Assembly (NCBI GenBank): GCA_903887975.1
Contig: CAISSD010000049.1
Location: 1-9,293, forward strand
Reading direction: 5' to 3'
DNA from: an uncultured Legionellaceae bacterium
GTDB lineage: Bacteria; Pseudomonadota; Gammaproteobacteria; Legionellales; Legionellaceae
Length of the DNA: 9,293 nucleotides
A model generated the notes under the pieces. The model searched no databases and was not told the DNA's origin. It worked only from the letters and a program-made list of their open reading frames with translations. Below are positions 1 through 6,242 of the stretch, piece by piece. The translations under genes were made by a program, and so were the position numbers. Position 1 is the first letter of the stretch; the number at the start of each line of letters is the position of its first letter.

Positions 1-663
1 TCTTTATTCATCGATGCAGAAAAAAATGATGACATCCAATTGGTCGTTTTAAAAGGCTTGGGACCACATTTTTCAGCAGGCGCTGATTTGGCGTGGATGC
101 AGCGCATGATTGATTACAATGAAACAGAAAATTTCAATGATGCCATGATTTTGGCTCGCACCCTACACACGCTGTATCATTTTAAAAAACCCACCGTTGC
201 CATTGCTCATGGCAAAACGTTTGGTGGTGGTATTGGATTGTTGGCCGCCTGCGATGTGGTCTTTGCTGCAGAACAGGCAACCTTTTGTTTTTCAGAAGTT
301 TCACTGGGCTTGATTCCAGCAGTCATCAGTCCTTATGTGGTTCAAGCCATGGGGCGCGCCTCTACGTATTGGATGATGAGTGGCGAACCATTTGATGCCA
401 ACACAGCGTTGTCGTTACAACTTGTACATCAGGTTATTGCCGATGATGCATTAAATGTCGTCACAGAGGCTTGGATTAAAAAAATATTGCATTATCCACC
501 CCAAGCCATCAAAGACATTAAATCTCTGGTGCGTATGGTCAGCAATCAACCCATTGATGAATCCTTGATTGAACGCACAGCGCTTTTGATTGCCAAAAAA
601 CGCGTGTCTGATGAAGCGCAATGGGGGATCAAAACGTTCCTTAATCGGCACACAAAGAGGTGA
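1..663 (+). CDS. liuC: Methylglutaconyl-CoA hydratase (enoyl-CoA hydratase/isomerase family), 5'-partial
   Basis: The reading frame is open from the first base of the window, so the gene's true start lies upstream and the visible 220 codons are its C-terminal part. The crotonase fold is clear: the first oxyanion-hole segment reads HFSAGADLAWM, followed by the second glycine-rich segment FGGGIGLLAACDVVFA and then FSEVSLGLIPAVISPYV. The SAGADLAWM form is typical of 3-methylglutaconyl-CoA hydratases (LiuC/AUH type) rather than of generic fatty-acid hydratases. Context agrees: the next two genes are the methylcrotonyl-CoA carboxylase alpha subunit and HMG-CoA lyase, which act before and after this hydratase in leucine breakdown. 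It should hydrate 3-methylglutaconyl-CoA to HMG-CoA in the cytoplasm. Its TGA stop lies 2 nt before the ATG of liuD, so the genes are surely co-transcribed. Another crotonase specificity cannot be excluded from the sequence alone. Confidence 0.85.
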   Translation, partial: SLFIDAEKNDDIQLVVLKGLGPHFSAGADLAWMQRMIDYNETENFNDAMILARTLHTLYHFKKPTVAIAHGKTFGGGIGLLAACDVVFAAEQATFCFSEVSLGLIPAVISPYVVQAMGRASTYWMMSGEPFDANTALSLQLVHQVIADDALNVVTEAWIKKILHYPPQAIKDIKSLVRMVSNQPIDESLIERTALLIAKKRVSDEAQWGIKTFLNRHTKR

Positions 664-665
664 CC

Positions 666-2621
666 ATGTTTAAACGCTTGTTGATTGCCAACCGTGGAGA
701 AATTGCTTGTCGCATCAATAAAACCGCCCAAAAAATGGGAATAACGACCATTGCGGTTTATGCTGATGCCGATAAAAATAGCCTTCACGTGCGCCTTGCC
801 GATGAAGCGTATCGAATTGGTGAATCCATTGTCTCTGAAAGTTATTTAAACATTGATGCCATCATCCATCAAGCACGTCTTCATCAAGCGGATGCCATTC
901 ACCCTGGCTATGGTTTTTTATCAGAAAACGCTGATTTTGCAAAAGCGTGCCTTCTTCATGACATTGTGTTTATTGGTCCATCGGTTGAAGCCCTAAAAAT
1001 TATGGGCTCAAAGCAAGAGTCGAAAAAGGCTTTGTCACACACGAACGTCCCACTCATCCCAGGGTATCACGGTTCTCTTCAAACGCCAGAGCAATTATTA
1101 CAAGAAGCAAAAAAAATAGGTTTCCCAGTGTTACTGAAAGCAGCCTTTGGCGGCGGTGGCAAAGGCATGCGCATGGTTGATGAAGAATCAAAGTGGTTTG
1201 ATGTTCTAAATCAAGCCCAAAGGGAAGCCATGCATTGTTTTGGTAACGATACCATGATCATCGAAAAACAGTTGCTGAAACCACGTCACATCGAGGTACA
1301 ACTTTTGTGTGATCACCACGGGCAAATTTTGCATCTTTATGAACGCGATTGCTCCATTCAACGTCGCCATCAAAAGCTTATTGAAGAAGCACCCGCTTTA
1401 AATTTATCACCATCTTTACGCGAAAAAATGTTTGATGCCGCCATCACCGTGGCAAAAACCATTAGCTATACCGGTGTTGGCACCGTAGAATTTTTGGTTG
1501 ATGCGTCTGATGATTTTTATTTTATAGAAATGAACACACGTCTCCAAGTGGAGCACCCCGTGACGGAAATGATCACCAAACTTGATTTGGTCGAATGGCA
1601 AATTCGCGTTGCGGCCAATGCAGCTCTTCCATGGGCCCAAAAAGACATCCCCTGCACGGGACACGCCATAGAATGTCGCATTTACGCCGAAGACACGCAT
1701 TCAGGATTGCCATCAACAGGAAGCATTCATTATTTAAAATCACCAACCAACCCCGACATTCGAATCGACTCTGGTATTGATGAACAATCCATCGTCAGCC
1801 CTTTTTACGATCCTTTATTACTCAAAATCATGGCTTATGGTGAAACCCGAGATAACGCATTAGCGCACTTGAATATCGCCCTTAATCAACTGGCCATTGG
1901 TGGGGTTAAAACCAATTTAGCCTTGCTGTCACACATTGTAAAACATCCAGATTTTATCCATAGCCAATTCACCACCCATTTTATTGAAAACAATCCCTTT
2001 GTGCCTCAGGAGCAAAATACATGGCAAGCATTGATTTTGGCGGCAAGTTTTGATTACCTCAACATCCACACCGATGATCCCATTCAAGAAGATGCCTGGG
2101 CATGGCATCGAACGTCGTGGCCCGCATACTATGAGCATCAAGGCATAACGTATTGTGTCACCGTCACGCCCATCAATCGTCATGAATGGCATTTGCAATG
2201 GGACAAGCATGGGACTGTGCTCAAAGGCCACCTTGGTCAAGGCCAAAATGTTTATGAATTAACACTGGATCATGGACAATGCATTCAAACCATTGATGTG
2301 ACGCAACAGCATCATCTTTTAACTTTTTTCACTCCATTATCACCCCTCACCATCAAACAACATCATGATGAAAACCCAACAACAGCTCCTGTGTCCCAAA
2401 ATCAATTAACCGCACCCATGCCGGCCACAGTTGTTGCGATTTTAAAGCAACAAGGAGAAAGTGTTGCACCTGGTGATGCCTTATTGGTTTTGGAAGCCAT
2501 GAAAATGGAACACACCATCCATGCCCCAATGTCGGGGTTGATTGCTGAGGTTTTCTATGCCGTGGGTGATCAAGTGGACGAAGGTGTGTTGTTGGTTGCT
2601 TTAGAGACAATCCCATCATGA
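666..2621 (+). CDS. liuD: 3-methylcrotonyl-CoA carboxylase, alpha (biotin-carboxylase/biotin-carrier) subunit
   Basis: This 651-aa protein, close to the ~655 aa usual for LiuD/MccA, carries biotin carboxylase and biotin carrier on one chain. The N-terminal domain starts FKRLLIANRGEIACRI. The ATP-grasp glycine loop FGGGGKGMR is at about 161-169, ERDCSIQRRHQKLIEEAP follows, and the catalytic segment EMNTRLQVEHPVTE has E288, N290 and R292 at the positions known from E. coli AccC. The C-terminal biotinyl domain has EAMKMEH with the biotin-accepting Lys613, flanked by APMPATV and APMSG. With a beta subunit (not in the window) it would carboxylate methylcrotonyl-CoA. An AccC/PccA-type acyl-CoA carboxylase is the alternative, but liuC and liuE neighbours favour this call. 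I chose ATG 666 over the GTG at 660 because an AAAGAGG ribosome site at 654-660 is correctly spaced from 666. Its TGA overlaps the next ATG as ATGA. Confidence 0.9.
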   Translation: MFKRLLIANRGEIACRINKTAQKMGITTIAVYADADKNSLHVRLADEAYRIGESIVSESYLNIDAIIHQARLHQADAIHPGYGFLSENADFAKACLLHDIVFIGPSVEALKIMGSKQESKKALSHTNVPLIPGYHGSLQTPEQLLQEAKKIGFPVLLKAAFGGGGKGMRMVDEESKWFDVLNQAQREAMHCFGNDTMIIEKQLLKPRHIEVQLLCDHHGQILHLYERDCSIQRRHQKLIEEAPALNLSPSLREKMFDAAITVAKTISYTGVGTVEFLVDASDDFYFIEMNTRLQVEHPVTEMITKLDLVEWQIRVAANAALPWAQKDIPCTGHAIECRIYAEDTHSGLPSTGSIHYLKSPTNPDIRIDSGIDEQSIVSPFYDPLLLKIMAYGETRDNALAHLNIALNQLAIGGVKTNLALLSHIVKHPDFIHSQFTTHFIENNPFVPQEQNTWQALILAASFDYLNIHTDDPIQEDAWAWHRTSWPAYYEHQGITYCVTVTPINRHEWHLQWDKHGTVLKGHLGQGQNVYELTLDHGQCIQTIDVTQQHHLLTFFTPLSPLTIKQHHDENPTTAPVSQNQLTAPMPATVVAILKQQGESVAPGDALLVLEAMKMEHTIHAPMSGLIAEVFYAVGDQVDEGVLLVALETIPS

Positions 2622-3523
2622 ATCCACCCGATGTCATCATCACCGAAGTTGGTCCAAGAGATGGCCTACAAAACGAGCCACTGTTTGTTAAAACCGAAGA
2701 TAAAATTGAACTGATTAACCAATTAAGCTTAAGTGGATTACAACACATTGAAGTCACAAGTTTTGTGTCCCACAAATCCATTCCCCAATTAAGCGACGCG
2801 GGATTGGTCTTTGAATCAATTAAAAAAAAACCTGGTGTTCAATACACCGCACTCATTCCAAACGAACAAGGCCTTGTAAAAGCACTTCATCATGATGTCA
2901 CGGAGATTGCCGTATTTATTGCCGTGAGTGAGTCTTTTAATCAACGCAACATCCACTGCTCCATTGCCGAAGCACTTAATCGAATTAAAATCATCATCAA
3001 CAACGCAAAGCTCAAGAACCTTCGAATTCGAGCCTATGTTTCATGTGCTTTGGGATGCCCGTATGAGGGCGCGATTGCGCCCAAAATGGTGCTAAAAGTC
3101 GCACGCGATCTCATCCATTTGGGTGTTGATGCGCTAAGTTTTGCCGACACCATTGGTGTTGGAACACCCCAACAAACCAAAGCATTGATTCAAATATTAA
3201 GTAACGATTTAAACCCCACAGAAATAGCCATGCACTTTCATGATACCTACGGGCAGGCTATTGCCAATATTTATGCGTCTTTAGATGCTGGCGTTCGTCG
3301 ATTTGACAGCTCATTAGCAGGTCTTGGTGGTTGTCCTTATGCCATGGGGGCCACAGGAAATGTAGCAACAGAAGATGTGTTGTACCTCATGCATGGGTTG
3401 GGTCTAACCACAGGCATTGACATCTACAAGATTGTTGCCGCAGGAGACTGGATTTGCCAACGCATGGGTCGACAAAACCAATCGAAAGTTGCCAATGCCC
3501 TACTGGCAACCCTAAGGAACTAA
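2618..3523 (+). CDS. liuE: Hydroxymethylglutaryl-CoA lyase
   Basis: The 301-aa product has the length and all hallmarks of HMG-CoA lyase (also named mvaB). The N-terminal TEVGPRDGLQNE contains Arg14 and Asp15, equivalent to the catalytic Arg and metal-binding Asp of the family. HFHDTYGQA supplies the two metal-binding histidines, and the family signature GLGGCPYAMGATGNVATED contains the active-site Cys239. It cleaves HMG-CoA to acetyl-CoA and acetoacetate, the last step of leucine catabolism, in the cytoplasm. Its ATG lies inside the end of liuD (ATGA overlap at 2618-2621) and there is only a weak purine-rich stretch upstream, so translation is probably coupled. At its 3' end it overlaps the convergent peptidase gene by 12 bp, and no terminator hairpin is seen there. 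Homocitrate/isopropylmalate synthases share the TIM barrel but not the GGCPYA signature. Confidence 0.95.
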   Translation: MNPPDVIITEVGPRDGLQNEPLFVKTEDKIELINQLSLSGLQHIEVTSFVSHKSIPQLSDAGLVFESIKKKPGVQYTALIPNEQGLVKALHHDVTEIAVFIAVSESFNQRNIHCSIAEALNRIKIIINNAKLKNLRIRAYVSCALGCPYEGAIAPKMVLKVARDLIHLGVDALSFADTIGVGTPQQTKALIQILSNDLNPTEIAMHFHDTYGQAIANIYASLDAGVRRFDSSLAGLGGCPYAMGATGNVATEDVLYLMHGLGLTTGIDIYKIVAAGDWICQRMGRQNQSKVANALLATLRN

Positions 3524-4636
3524 CGTACGAATCCGAATCACATCCATGGTCAAGGCCCTAAAATAATCGTAAGACATATAATAATCGCCCTTATCACCCG
3601 CTTCTGGGCCCCATGAATTACGCAGTGTGAATAAGCCCTTGTGCTCTCGGCCTTCTTTATCCACAGCAACAGCATCATCATCATAGCCCGTGATGATGAT
3701 GGCATGCCCCGCCCAACCATTCAAATAAAACAACGGTGCACCAATAATTTTTAAAAGATGTGGTGTTACCACCCAAGCATCATTGGCTTCATGGAAGTGT
3801 CCCAACGCACCAACACCCTCAATCAGAGGCAAGAAAAATCCAATCACCAAACGATCACCCTCATTCAATGCCGTTTTGACTTCGGTTTGCAATGCCATCA
3901 TGTCTTTTTCATGAAATAGAAATTGATAGGTACTTAATAAGGAACTCCAAGTATAGTAAGCCTCATCATCAAGCTGCTCACTTTGTTCGCGATAATCTTG
4001 CAACGTCATTTGGTTTTGAGGGATGGTAAAATCATCCCTGGGATAATCGGTCAAACCCGCACAACCCTGGGTTTGCTGGTTTTTTTGACTGATGATGCCA
4101 AATTCTTGCATGCGATCTAAAATTTTCTCGGGCATTTGTCCTTCCCAACCACTGGCGCCGTAGCTATTGTTTTCAATGTATTGGCCCAAAGTTAACAAAC
4201 ACAATTGACTGATGTAATCACCGTGTCCCATATAAGGATCAACTTCTCCCAGCACCGCATCAACCGCGGCGGTAGAAGCAAATGTTGCGCACGATCCATG
4301 CATGCCTTGATCCAAAACAGGCACTGTATTCATGCCCAATTGAACTTTAGATGGTAACTTTTGTGGGTTATTCGAGATGCTTGGCGCGTTTTGCATCACC
4401 GCTTCTTGGACATGTTTTTGAATGGATTGATTTGCATTGGGAGACAATTTAACCTTCAATAAAGCTATTTTTTTTTCATGGCCATTAGAAGTTTTAACCA
4501 TGGTTTTATTGAATGATTGCGGTGTTTTAACCGTTAAAGATTCGGTCACGGTGCCATCAAAAGCAACATCAGGCATTGCCATTGCCGTTTGCACCAAACA
4601 AAAACCCGCAAAAAAACCATAAATAAATTTCATCAT
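3512..4636 (-). CDS. Secreted papain-like (family C1) cysteine peptidase
   Basis: The 374-aa product begins with a signal peptide: a short positive start (MMKF), a hydrophobic core (IYGFFAGFCLVQ) and a probable cut after TAMA, residue 20. About 85 residues of pro-region or linker follow. The catalytic domain has the papain triad in order: Q110 and C116 in LDQGMHGSCATFA, H311 in GWAGHAIIITGYDDD, and N340 in TLRNSWGPEAGDKGDYYMSYDYF. The Cys-to-His stretch of about 195 residues is longer than in plant papains (about 135), so an insertion is present. It is probably an exported or periplasmic protease; its substrate cannot be read from the sequence. ATG 4636 and ATG 4633 are adjacent; a weak AAGG at 4643-4646 fits 4633 slightly better. 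A further TTG at 4639 is unlikely. It is divergent from the L,D-transpeptidase gene and convergent with liuE. Confidence 0.85.
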   Translation of the reverse strand: MMKFIYGFFAGFCLVQTAMAMPDVAFDGTVTESLTVKTPQSFNKTMVKTSNGHEKKIALLKVKLSPNANQSIQKHVQEAVMQNAPSISNNPQKLPSKVQLGMNTVPVLDQGMHGSCATFASTAAVDAVLGEVDPYMGHGDYISQLCLLTLGQYIENNSYGASGWEGQMPEKILDRMQEFGIISQKNQQTQGCAGLTDYPRDDFTIPQNQMTLQDYREQSEQLDDEAYYTWSSLLSTYQFLFHEKDMMALQTEVKTALNEGDRLVIGFFLPLIEGVGALGHFHEANDAWVVTPHLLKIIGAPLFYLNGWAGHAIIITGYDDDAVAVDKEGREHKGLFTLRNSWGPEAGDKGDYYMSYDYFRALTMDVIRIRTLVP

Positions 4637-4663
4637 CAACCTTAAGCAACTTTAAAGTCTGGA

Positions 4664-4692
4664 AGAATACAATTTGTTTCTAAACATGTCAA
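4664..4692 (-). promoter_or_regulatory. Sigma70-type promoter of the C1 peptidase gene
   Basis: On the minus strand a perfect -35 box TTGACA (4692-4687) is followed by exactly 17 nt and a -10 box TATTCT (4669-4664, four of six consensus bases). Transcription would begin near 4657 and give a leader of about 20 nt. This is the best promoter match in the window by eye. Confidence 0.6.
4675..4686. repeat. Perfect 12-bp inverted repeat inside the peptidase promoter spacer
   Basis: TGTTTCTAAACA (arms TGTTT and AAACA around CT) occupies most of the spacer between the -35 and -10 boxes of the peptidase promoter. A dimeric repressor bound here would block RNA polymerase. The regulator is unknown, and a palindrome of this length can arise by chance in AT-rich DNA. 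Confidence 0.35.
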
Positions 4693-4706
4693 GAAAACCA
4701 AATGCT

Positions 4707-4720
4707 TTACATTGATGTAA
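4707..4720. repeat. Perfect 14-bp palindrome in the divergent intergenic region
   Basis: TTACATTGATGTAA (arms TTACAT and ATGTAA around TG) lies 15 bp upstream of the peptidase -35 box and 96 bp upstream of the L,D-transpeptidase start. It has the size and symmetry of a dimeric transcription-factor site and could serve either gene. I cannot assign it to a known regulator. Confidence 0.35.
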
Positions 4721-4815
4721 CTTGTTGATAAAATACCCTCTTTAAAAATTCCTTATTCAATATTAAAAGGCAAACAACATACCGCGCAAGGTATATCAAC
4801 AACGGAGCATCACGT

Positions 4816-5484
4816 ATGAATTCAATACTACATATTCTATCCATTGCCATACTTGGCACCCATATTTCCAGCCATACGCCAGTCAAACAAAATCCCATTG
4901 CCACTGAAGTCGAAGAGCTTGCGGCCACGGCCCCTCAGTTGAATAAAAATGTTTTACGTATTGCGCTCACCGCTTATGAAAAAGCCCGCATCAAGGGTAC
5001 GGTAAAAAAACCTGTTCTGACGGTCATTGATTATTCACTGCCTTCATCAAAACAGCGCATGTGGATTTTTGATGTCAACAAAGACAAACTTTTATACCAT
5101 ACCTATGTGGCTCATGGTAAAAATTCAGGTGATTTAACGCCTCGTCATTTCTCAAACACCATGTCCAGCAAACAAACAAGTCTTGGCGCTTATGTCACAC
5201 GTGATACCTACATCGGTTCAAAAGGTTATTCATTGAATCTGCAAGGACTAGAAAAAGGCTTTAACGACAATGCGTTAAACCGACGGGTTGTGGTTCACGG
5301 TGCTTGGTATGTTGAACCCGAATTCATCAAACGCATGGGACGAGCTGGACGTAGCTGGGGTTGCCCATCCATTGCGAAGACCATGTCAAAATCCATCATC
5401 AATACCATCAAAGGTGGATCAATTTTGTTTGCGTATTATCCTGATAGAAATTATTTAAATCATAGCCGTTTTGCTGTGGCTTAA
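4816..5484 (+). CDS. Exported L,D-transpeptidase-like protein (YkuD_2 / murein L,D-transpeptidase catalytic family)
   Basis: The 222-aa product starts with a hydrophobic stretch (ILHILSIAILG, residues 4-14) that may export it, although it lacks the usual basic N-terminus. A central region follows with VLTVIDYSLPSSKQRMWIFD, resembling the start of YkuD-type domains. The active-site signature is intact: H161-G162 in VVVHGAWYV and R179-S-W-G-C183-P in GRAGRSWGCPSIA, with Cys183 as the likely nucleophile. GKNSGDLTPRHFSNT and SSKQTSLGAYVT also fit the YkuD_2 family. Known YkuD enzymes form or rearrange cross-links in peptidoglycan; the precise role of this subfamily is uncertain. ATG 4816 is supported by GGAG at 4804-4807, 8 nt upstream. 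No convincing promoter box was found in 4720-4800. Its stop codon overlaps the end of the terminator of the antisense sRNA candidate. Confidence 0.8.
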   Translation: MNSILHILSIAILGTHISSHTPVKQNPIATEVEELAATAPQLNKNVLRIALTAYEKARIKGTVKKPVLTVIDYSLPSSKQRMWIFDVNKDKLLYHTYVAHGKNSGDLTPRHFSNTMSSKQTSLGAYVTRDTYIGSKGYSLNLQGLEKGFNDNALNRRVVVHGAWYVEPEFIKRMGRAGRSWGCPSIAKTMSKSIINTIKGGSILFAYYPDRNYLNHSRFAVA

Positions 5485-5511
5485 ATGATAAAGCCAGGGC
5501 AAAACCCTGGC
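5483..5511 (-). terminator. Intrinsic-type terminator of the sRNA candidate
   Basis: On the minus strand GCCAGGG (5511-5505), loop UUUUG, GCCC-containing arm CCCUGGC (5499-5493) and then UUUAUCAUUU. The stem is seven perfect pairs. The U-tract is interrupted, so termination may be imperfect. On the plus strand the same hairpin is followed by CAGTCACAG, so it would serve the L,D-transpeptidase transcript poorly unless helped. Confidence 0.5.
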
Positions 5512-5528
5512 CAGTCACAGTCTTCCAC

Positions 5529-5546
5529 TTAGGGCTCTGGCCCTAA
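5529..5546 (-). repeat. Second 7-bp hairpin inside the sRNA candidate
   Basis: Arms TTAGGGC and GCCCTAA surround a four-base loop. It lies 17 bp from the terminator hairpin. It has no GGA in its loop and is not followed by a T-run, so I read it as a structural stem of the sRNA rather than a separate terminator. Confidence 0.5.
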
Positions 5547-5620
5547 AATCTTCCTTGATGATCGAATCCATTCGAAGCAAAGTCCCTTTCAACGCAACCA
5601 TCCTTGGCTGCGATGATTTA

Positions 5621-5649
5621 AATTTACCAGTATGGTTTATTTAATGCAA
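5621..5649 (-). promoter_or_regulatory. Possible promoter of the sRNA candidate
   Basis: On the minus strand TTGCAT (5649-5644) and TAAATT (5626-5621) are separated by exactly 17 nt. This would start transcription near 5614, right at the base of the first GGA hairpin. The boxes match consensus at three and four of six positions, so the call depends on their position relative to the RNA. Confidence 0.35.
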
Positions 5650-5691
5650 CGAGCCTGTAAAATAAACTCAACGTCACCGAAAAAAGCTTAA

Positions 5692-5705
5692 AAATAAATT
5701 TCACA
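5692..5705 (-). promoter_or_regulatory. Imperfect LetA/GacA-type upstream site for the sRNA candidate
   Basis: The minus-strand sequence TGTGAAATTTATTT agrees at nine of twelve fixed positions with TNAGAAATTTCTNA, the box I recall as lying upstream of Legionella rsmY and rsmZ. It is centred about 84 nt before the proposed start. The region is very AT-rich, so a chance match is quite possible. Confidence 0.22.
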
Positions 5706-5788
5706 ATATAATCAACAACTTAAATAAAAATAAAATTATTTTCTTATGCGTTAAAAAGCTATTTTCTGCCCGTATGACAAGAAATATC

Positions 5789-5820
5789 TTGGATGAAACA
5801 AAGCAATCATGATGTAAAAT
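5789..5820 (+). promoter_or_regulatory. Weak possible promoter of the proQ-like gene
   Basis: TTGGAT (5789-5794) stands upstream of TGTAAAAT (5813-5820). The spacing is 18 or 20 nt depending on which six bases are taken as the -10 box. A start near 5827 would leave a ~40-nt leader before ATG 5868, which agrees with that start codon and not with the ATG at 5793. Confidence 0.25.
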
Positions 5821-5867
5821 TGTCAAACACAAACCGCTTTTTATTCATAAAGAGGATTTTTGATATC

Positions 5868-6242
5868 ATGTCTGAACAAAACTCCATCACAAAAAAAGAT
5901 AAAATTGAAGCCATCGATTGGCTGATTGAGACTTTTCCCGCAGCATTTTTCAAAAAATCAAACACGATTTTGCCCTTAAAAATTGGTATTTTGAACGACA
6001 TCATTGTTTTTTATGATCACCTAACAAACCCTCCATTTAGCAAACAAATACTACGCGAGGCACTGCAATACTACACCTCTTCTCATGGCTATTTATCGGC
6101 ACAAACCATCAACCAAGCGCGTGTTGATCTCTATGGAAACGAAGTGGATGAAGTCACAGAAGAACAAGCTCGATATGCTTTTAAACGCCAAAAAGCTAAA
6201 GCAGTGATGGCGACCATTGGCAAGCAACCAAATAATTCATAG
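5868..6242 (+). CDS. Small ProQ/FinO-domain RNA-binding protein
   Basis: The 124-aa product is almost only a FinO/ProQ domain (about residues 11-106). DKIEAIDWLIETFPAAF is the N-terminal helix region and LPLKIGILNDII the next element. NPPFSKQILREALQYYTSS followed by ARVDLYGNEVDEVTEEQARYA matches the conserved core of E. coli ProQ (ALRLYTSSWRYL...RVDLDGN). The C-terminal linker and Tudor-like domain of E. coli ProQ are absent, so this is a minimal ProQ of the kind known from Legionella. Family members bind structured sRNAs and mRNA 3' ends and act as RNA chaperones. I chose ATG 5868, preceded by AGAGGA at 5851-5856 (11 nt spacing), over ATG 5793, which has no ribosome site and would add 25 residues unlike the family. 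The gene diverges from the sRNA candidate, and its 3' end overlaps ubiG tail-to-tail by 47 bp. Confidence 0.85.
   Translation: MSEQNSITKKDKIEAIDWLIETFPAAFFKKSNTILPLKIGILNDIIVFYDHLTNPPFSKQILREALQYYTSSHGYLSAQTINQARVDLYGNEVDEVTEEQARYAFKRQKAKAVMATIGKQPNNS

Larger units (their letters stand above)
5483..5614 (-). ncRNA. Candidate CsrA/RsmA-sequestering small RNA (RsmY/RsmZ/CsrB-like)
   Basis: Read on the minus strand, this ~130-nt segment holds five GGA motifs at 5603-5601, 5585-5583, 5569-5567, 5554-5552 and 5526-5524, spaced mostly 15-18 nt apart. The first sits in a hexaloop AAGGAU closed by a 7-bp stem (5612-5606 with 5599-5593, one G-U pair), and CAAGGAUG there matches the core of the CsrA SELEX consensus. 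The third is a UGGA tetraloop on a 5-bp stem UCGAA/UUCGA (5575-5562). The fourth, CAAGGAAG, and the fifth, GUGGAAG, lie in weak 3-bp stems. A 7-bp hairpin without GGA (5546-5529) and an intrinsic-type terminator follow. GGA-in-loop repetition, length and terminator are those of RsmY/RsmZ-class RNAs that titrate CsrA. No csrA gene is in the window. A 28-codon ORF also fits here (see rejected items). The family assignment is inference from structure only. Confidence 0.62.

Noticed and set aside
4779..4794. Inverted repeat ATACC-N6-GGTAT upstream of the L,D-transpeptidase ribosome site.
   Set aside because: Five-base arms are expected by chance, and there is no supporting promoter or regulator context.
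5515..5601. A 28-codon ORF on the minus strand (MVALKGTLLRMDSIIKEDF...) inside the sRNA candidate.
   Set aside because: It has no spaced ribosome site (AAGG directly touches the ATG), matches no family I recognise, and the same bases are better explained by GGA hairpins. It remains the main rival explanation.
5793..5867. Longer start for the ProQ-like protein at ATG 5793.
   Set aside because: No ribosome site there, and the 25 extra residues do not resemble the family. ATG 5868 has AGAGGA upstream and begins the conserved domain properly.
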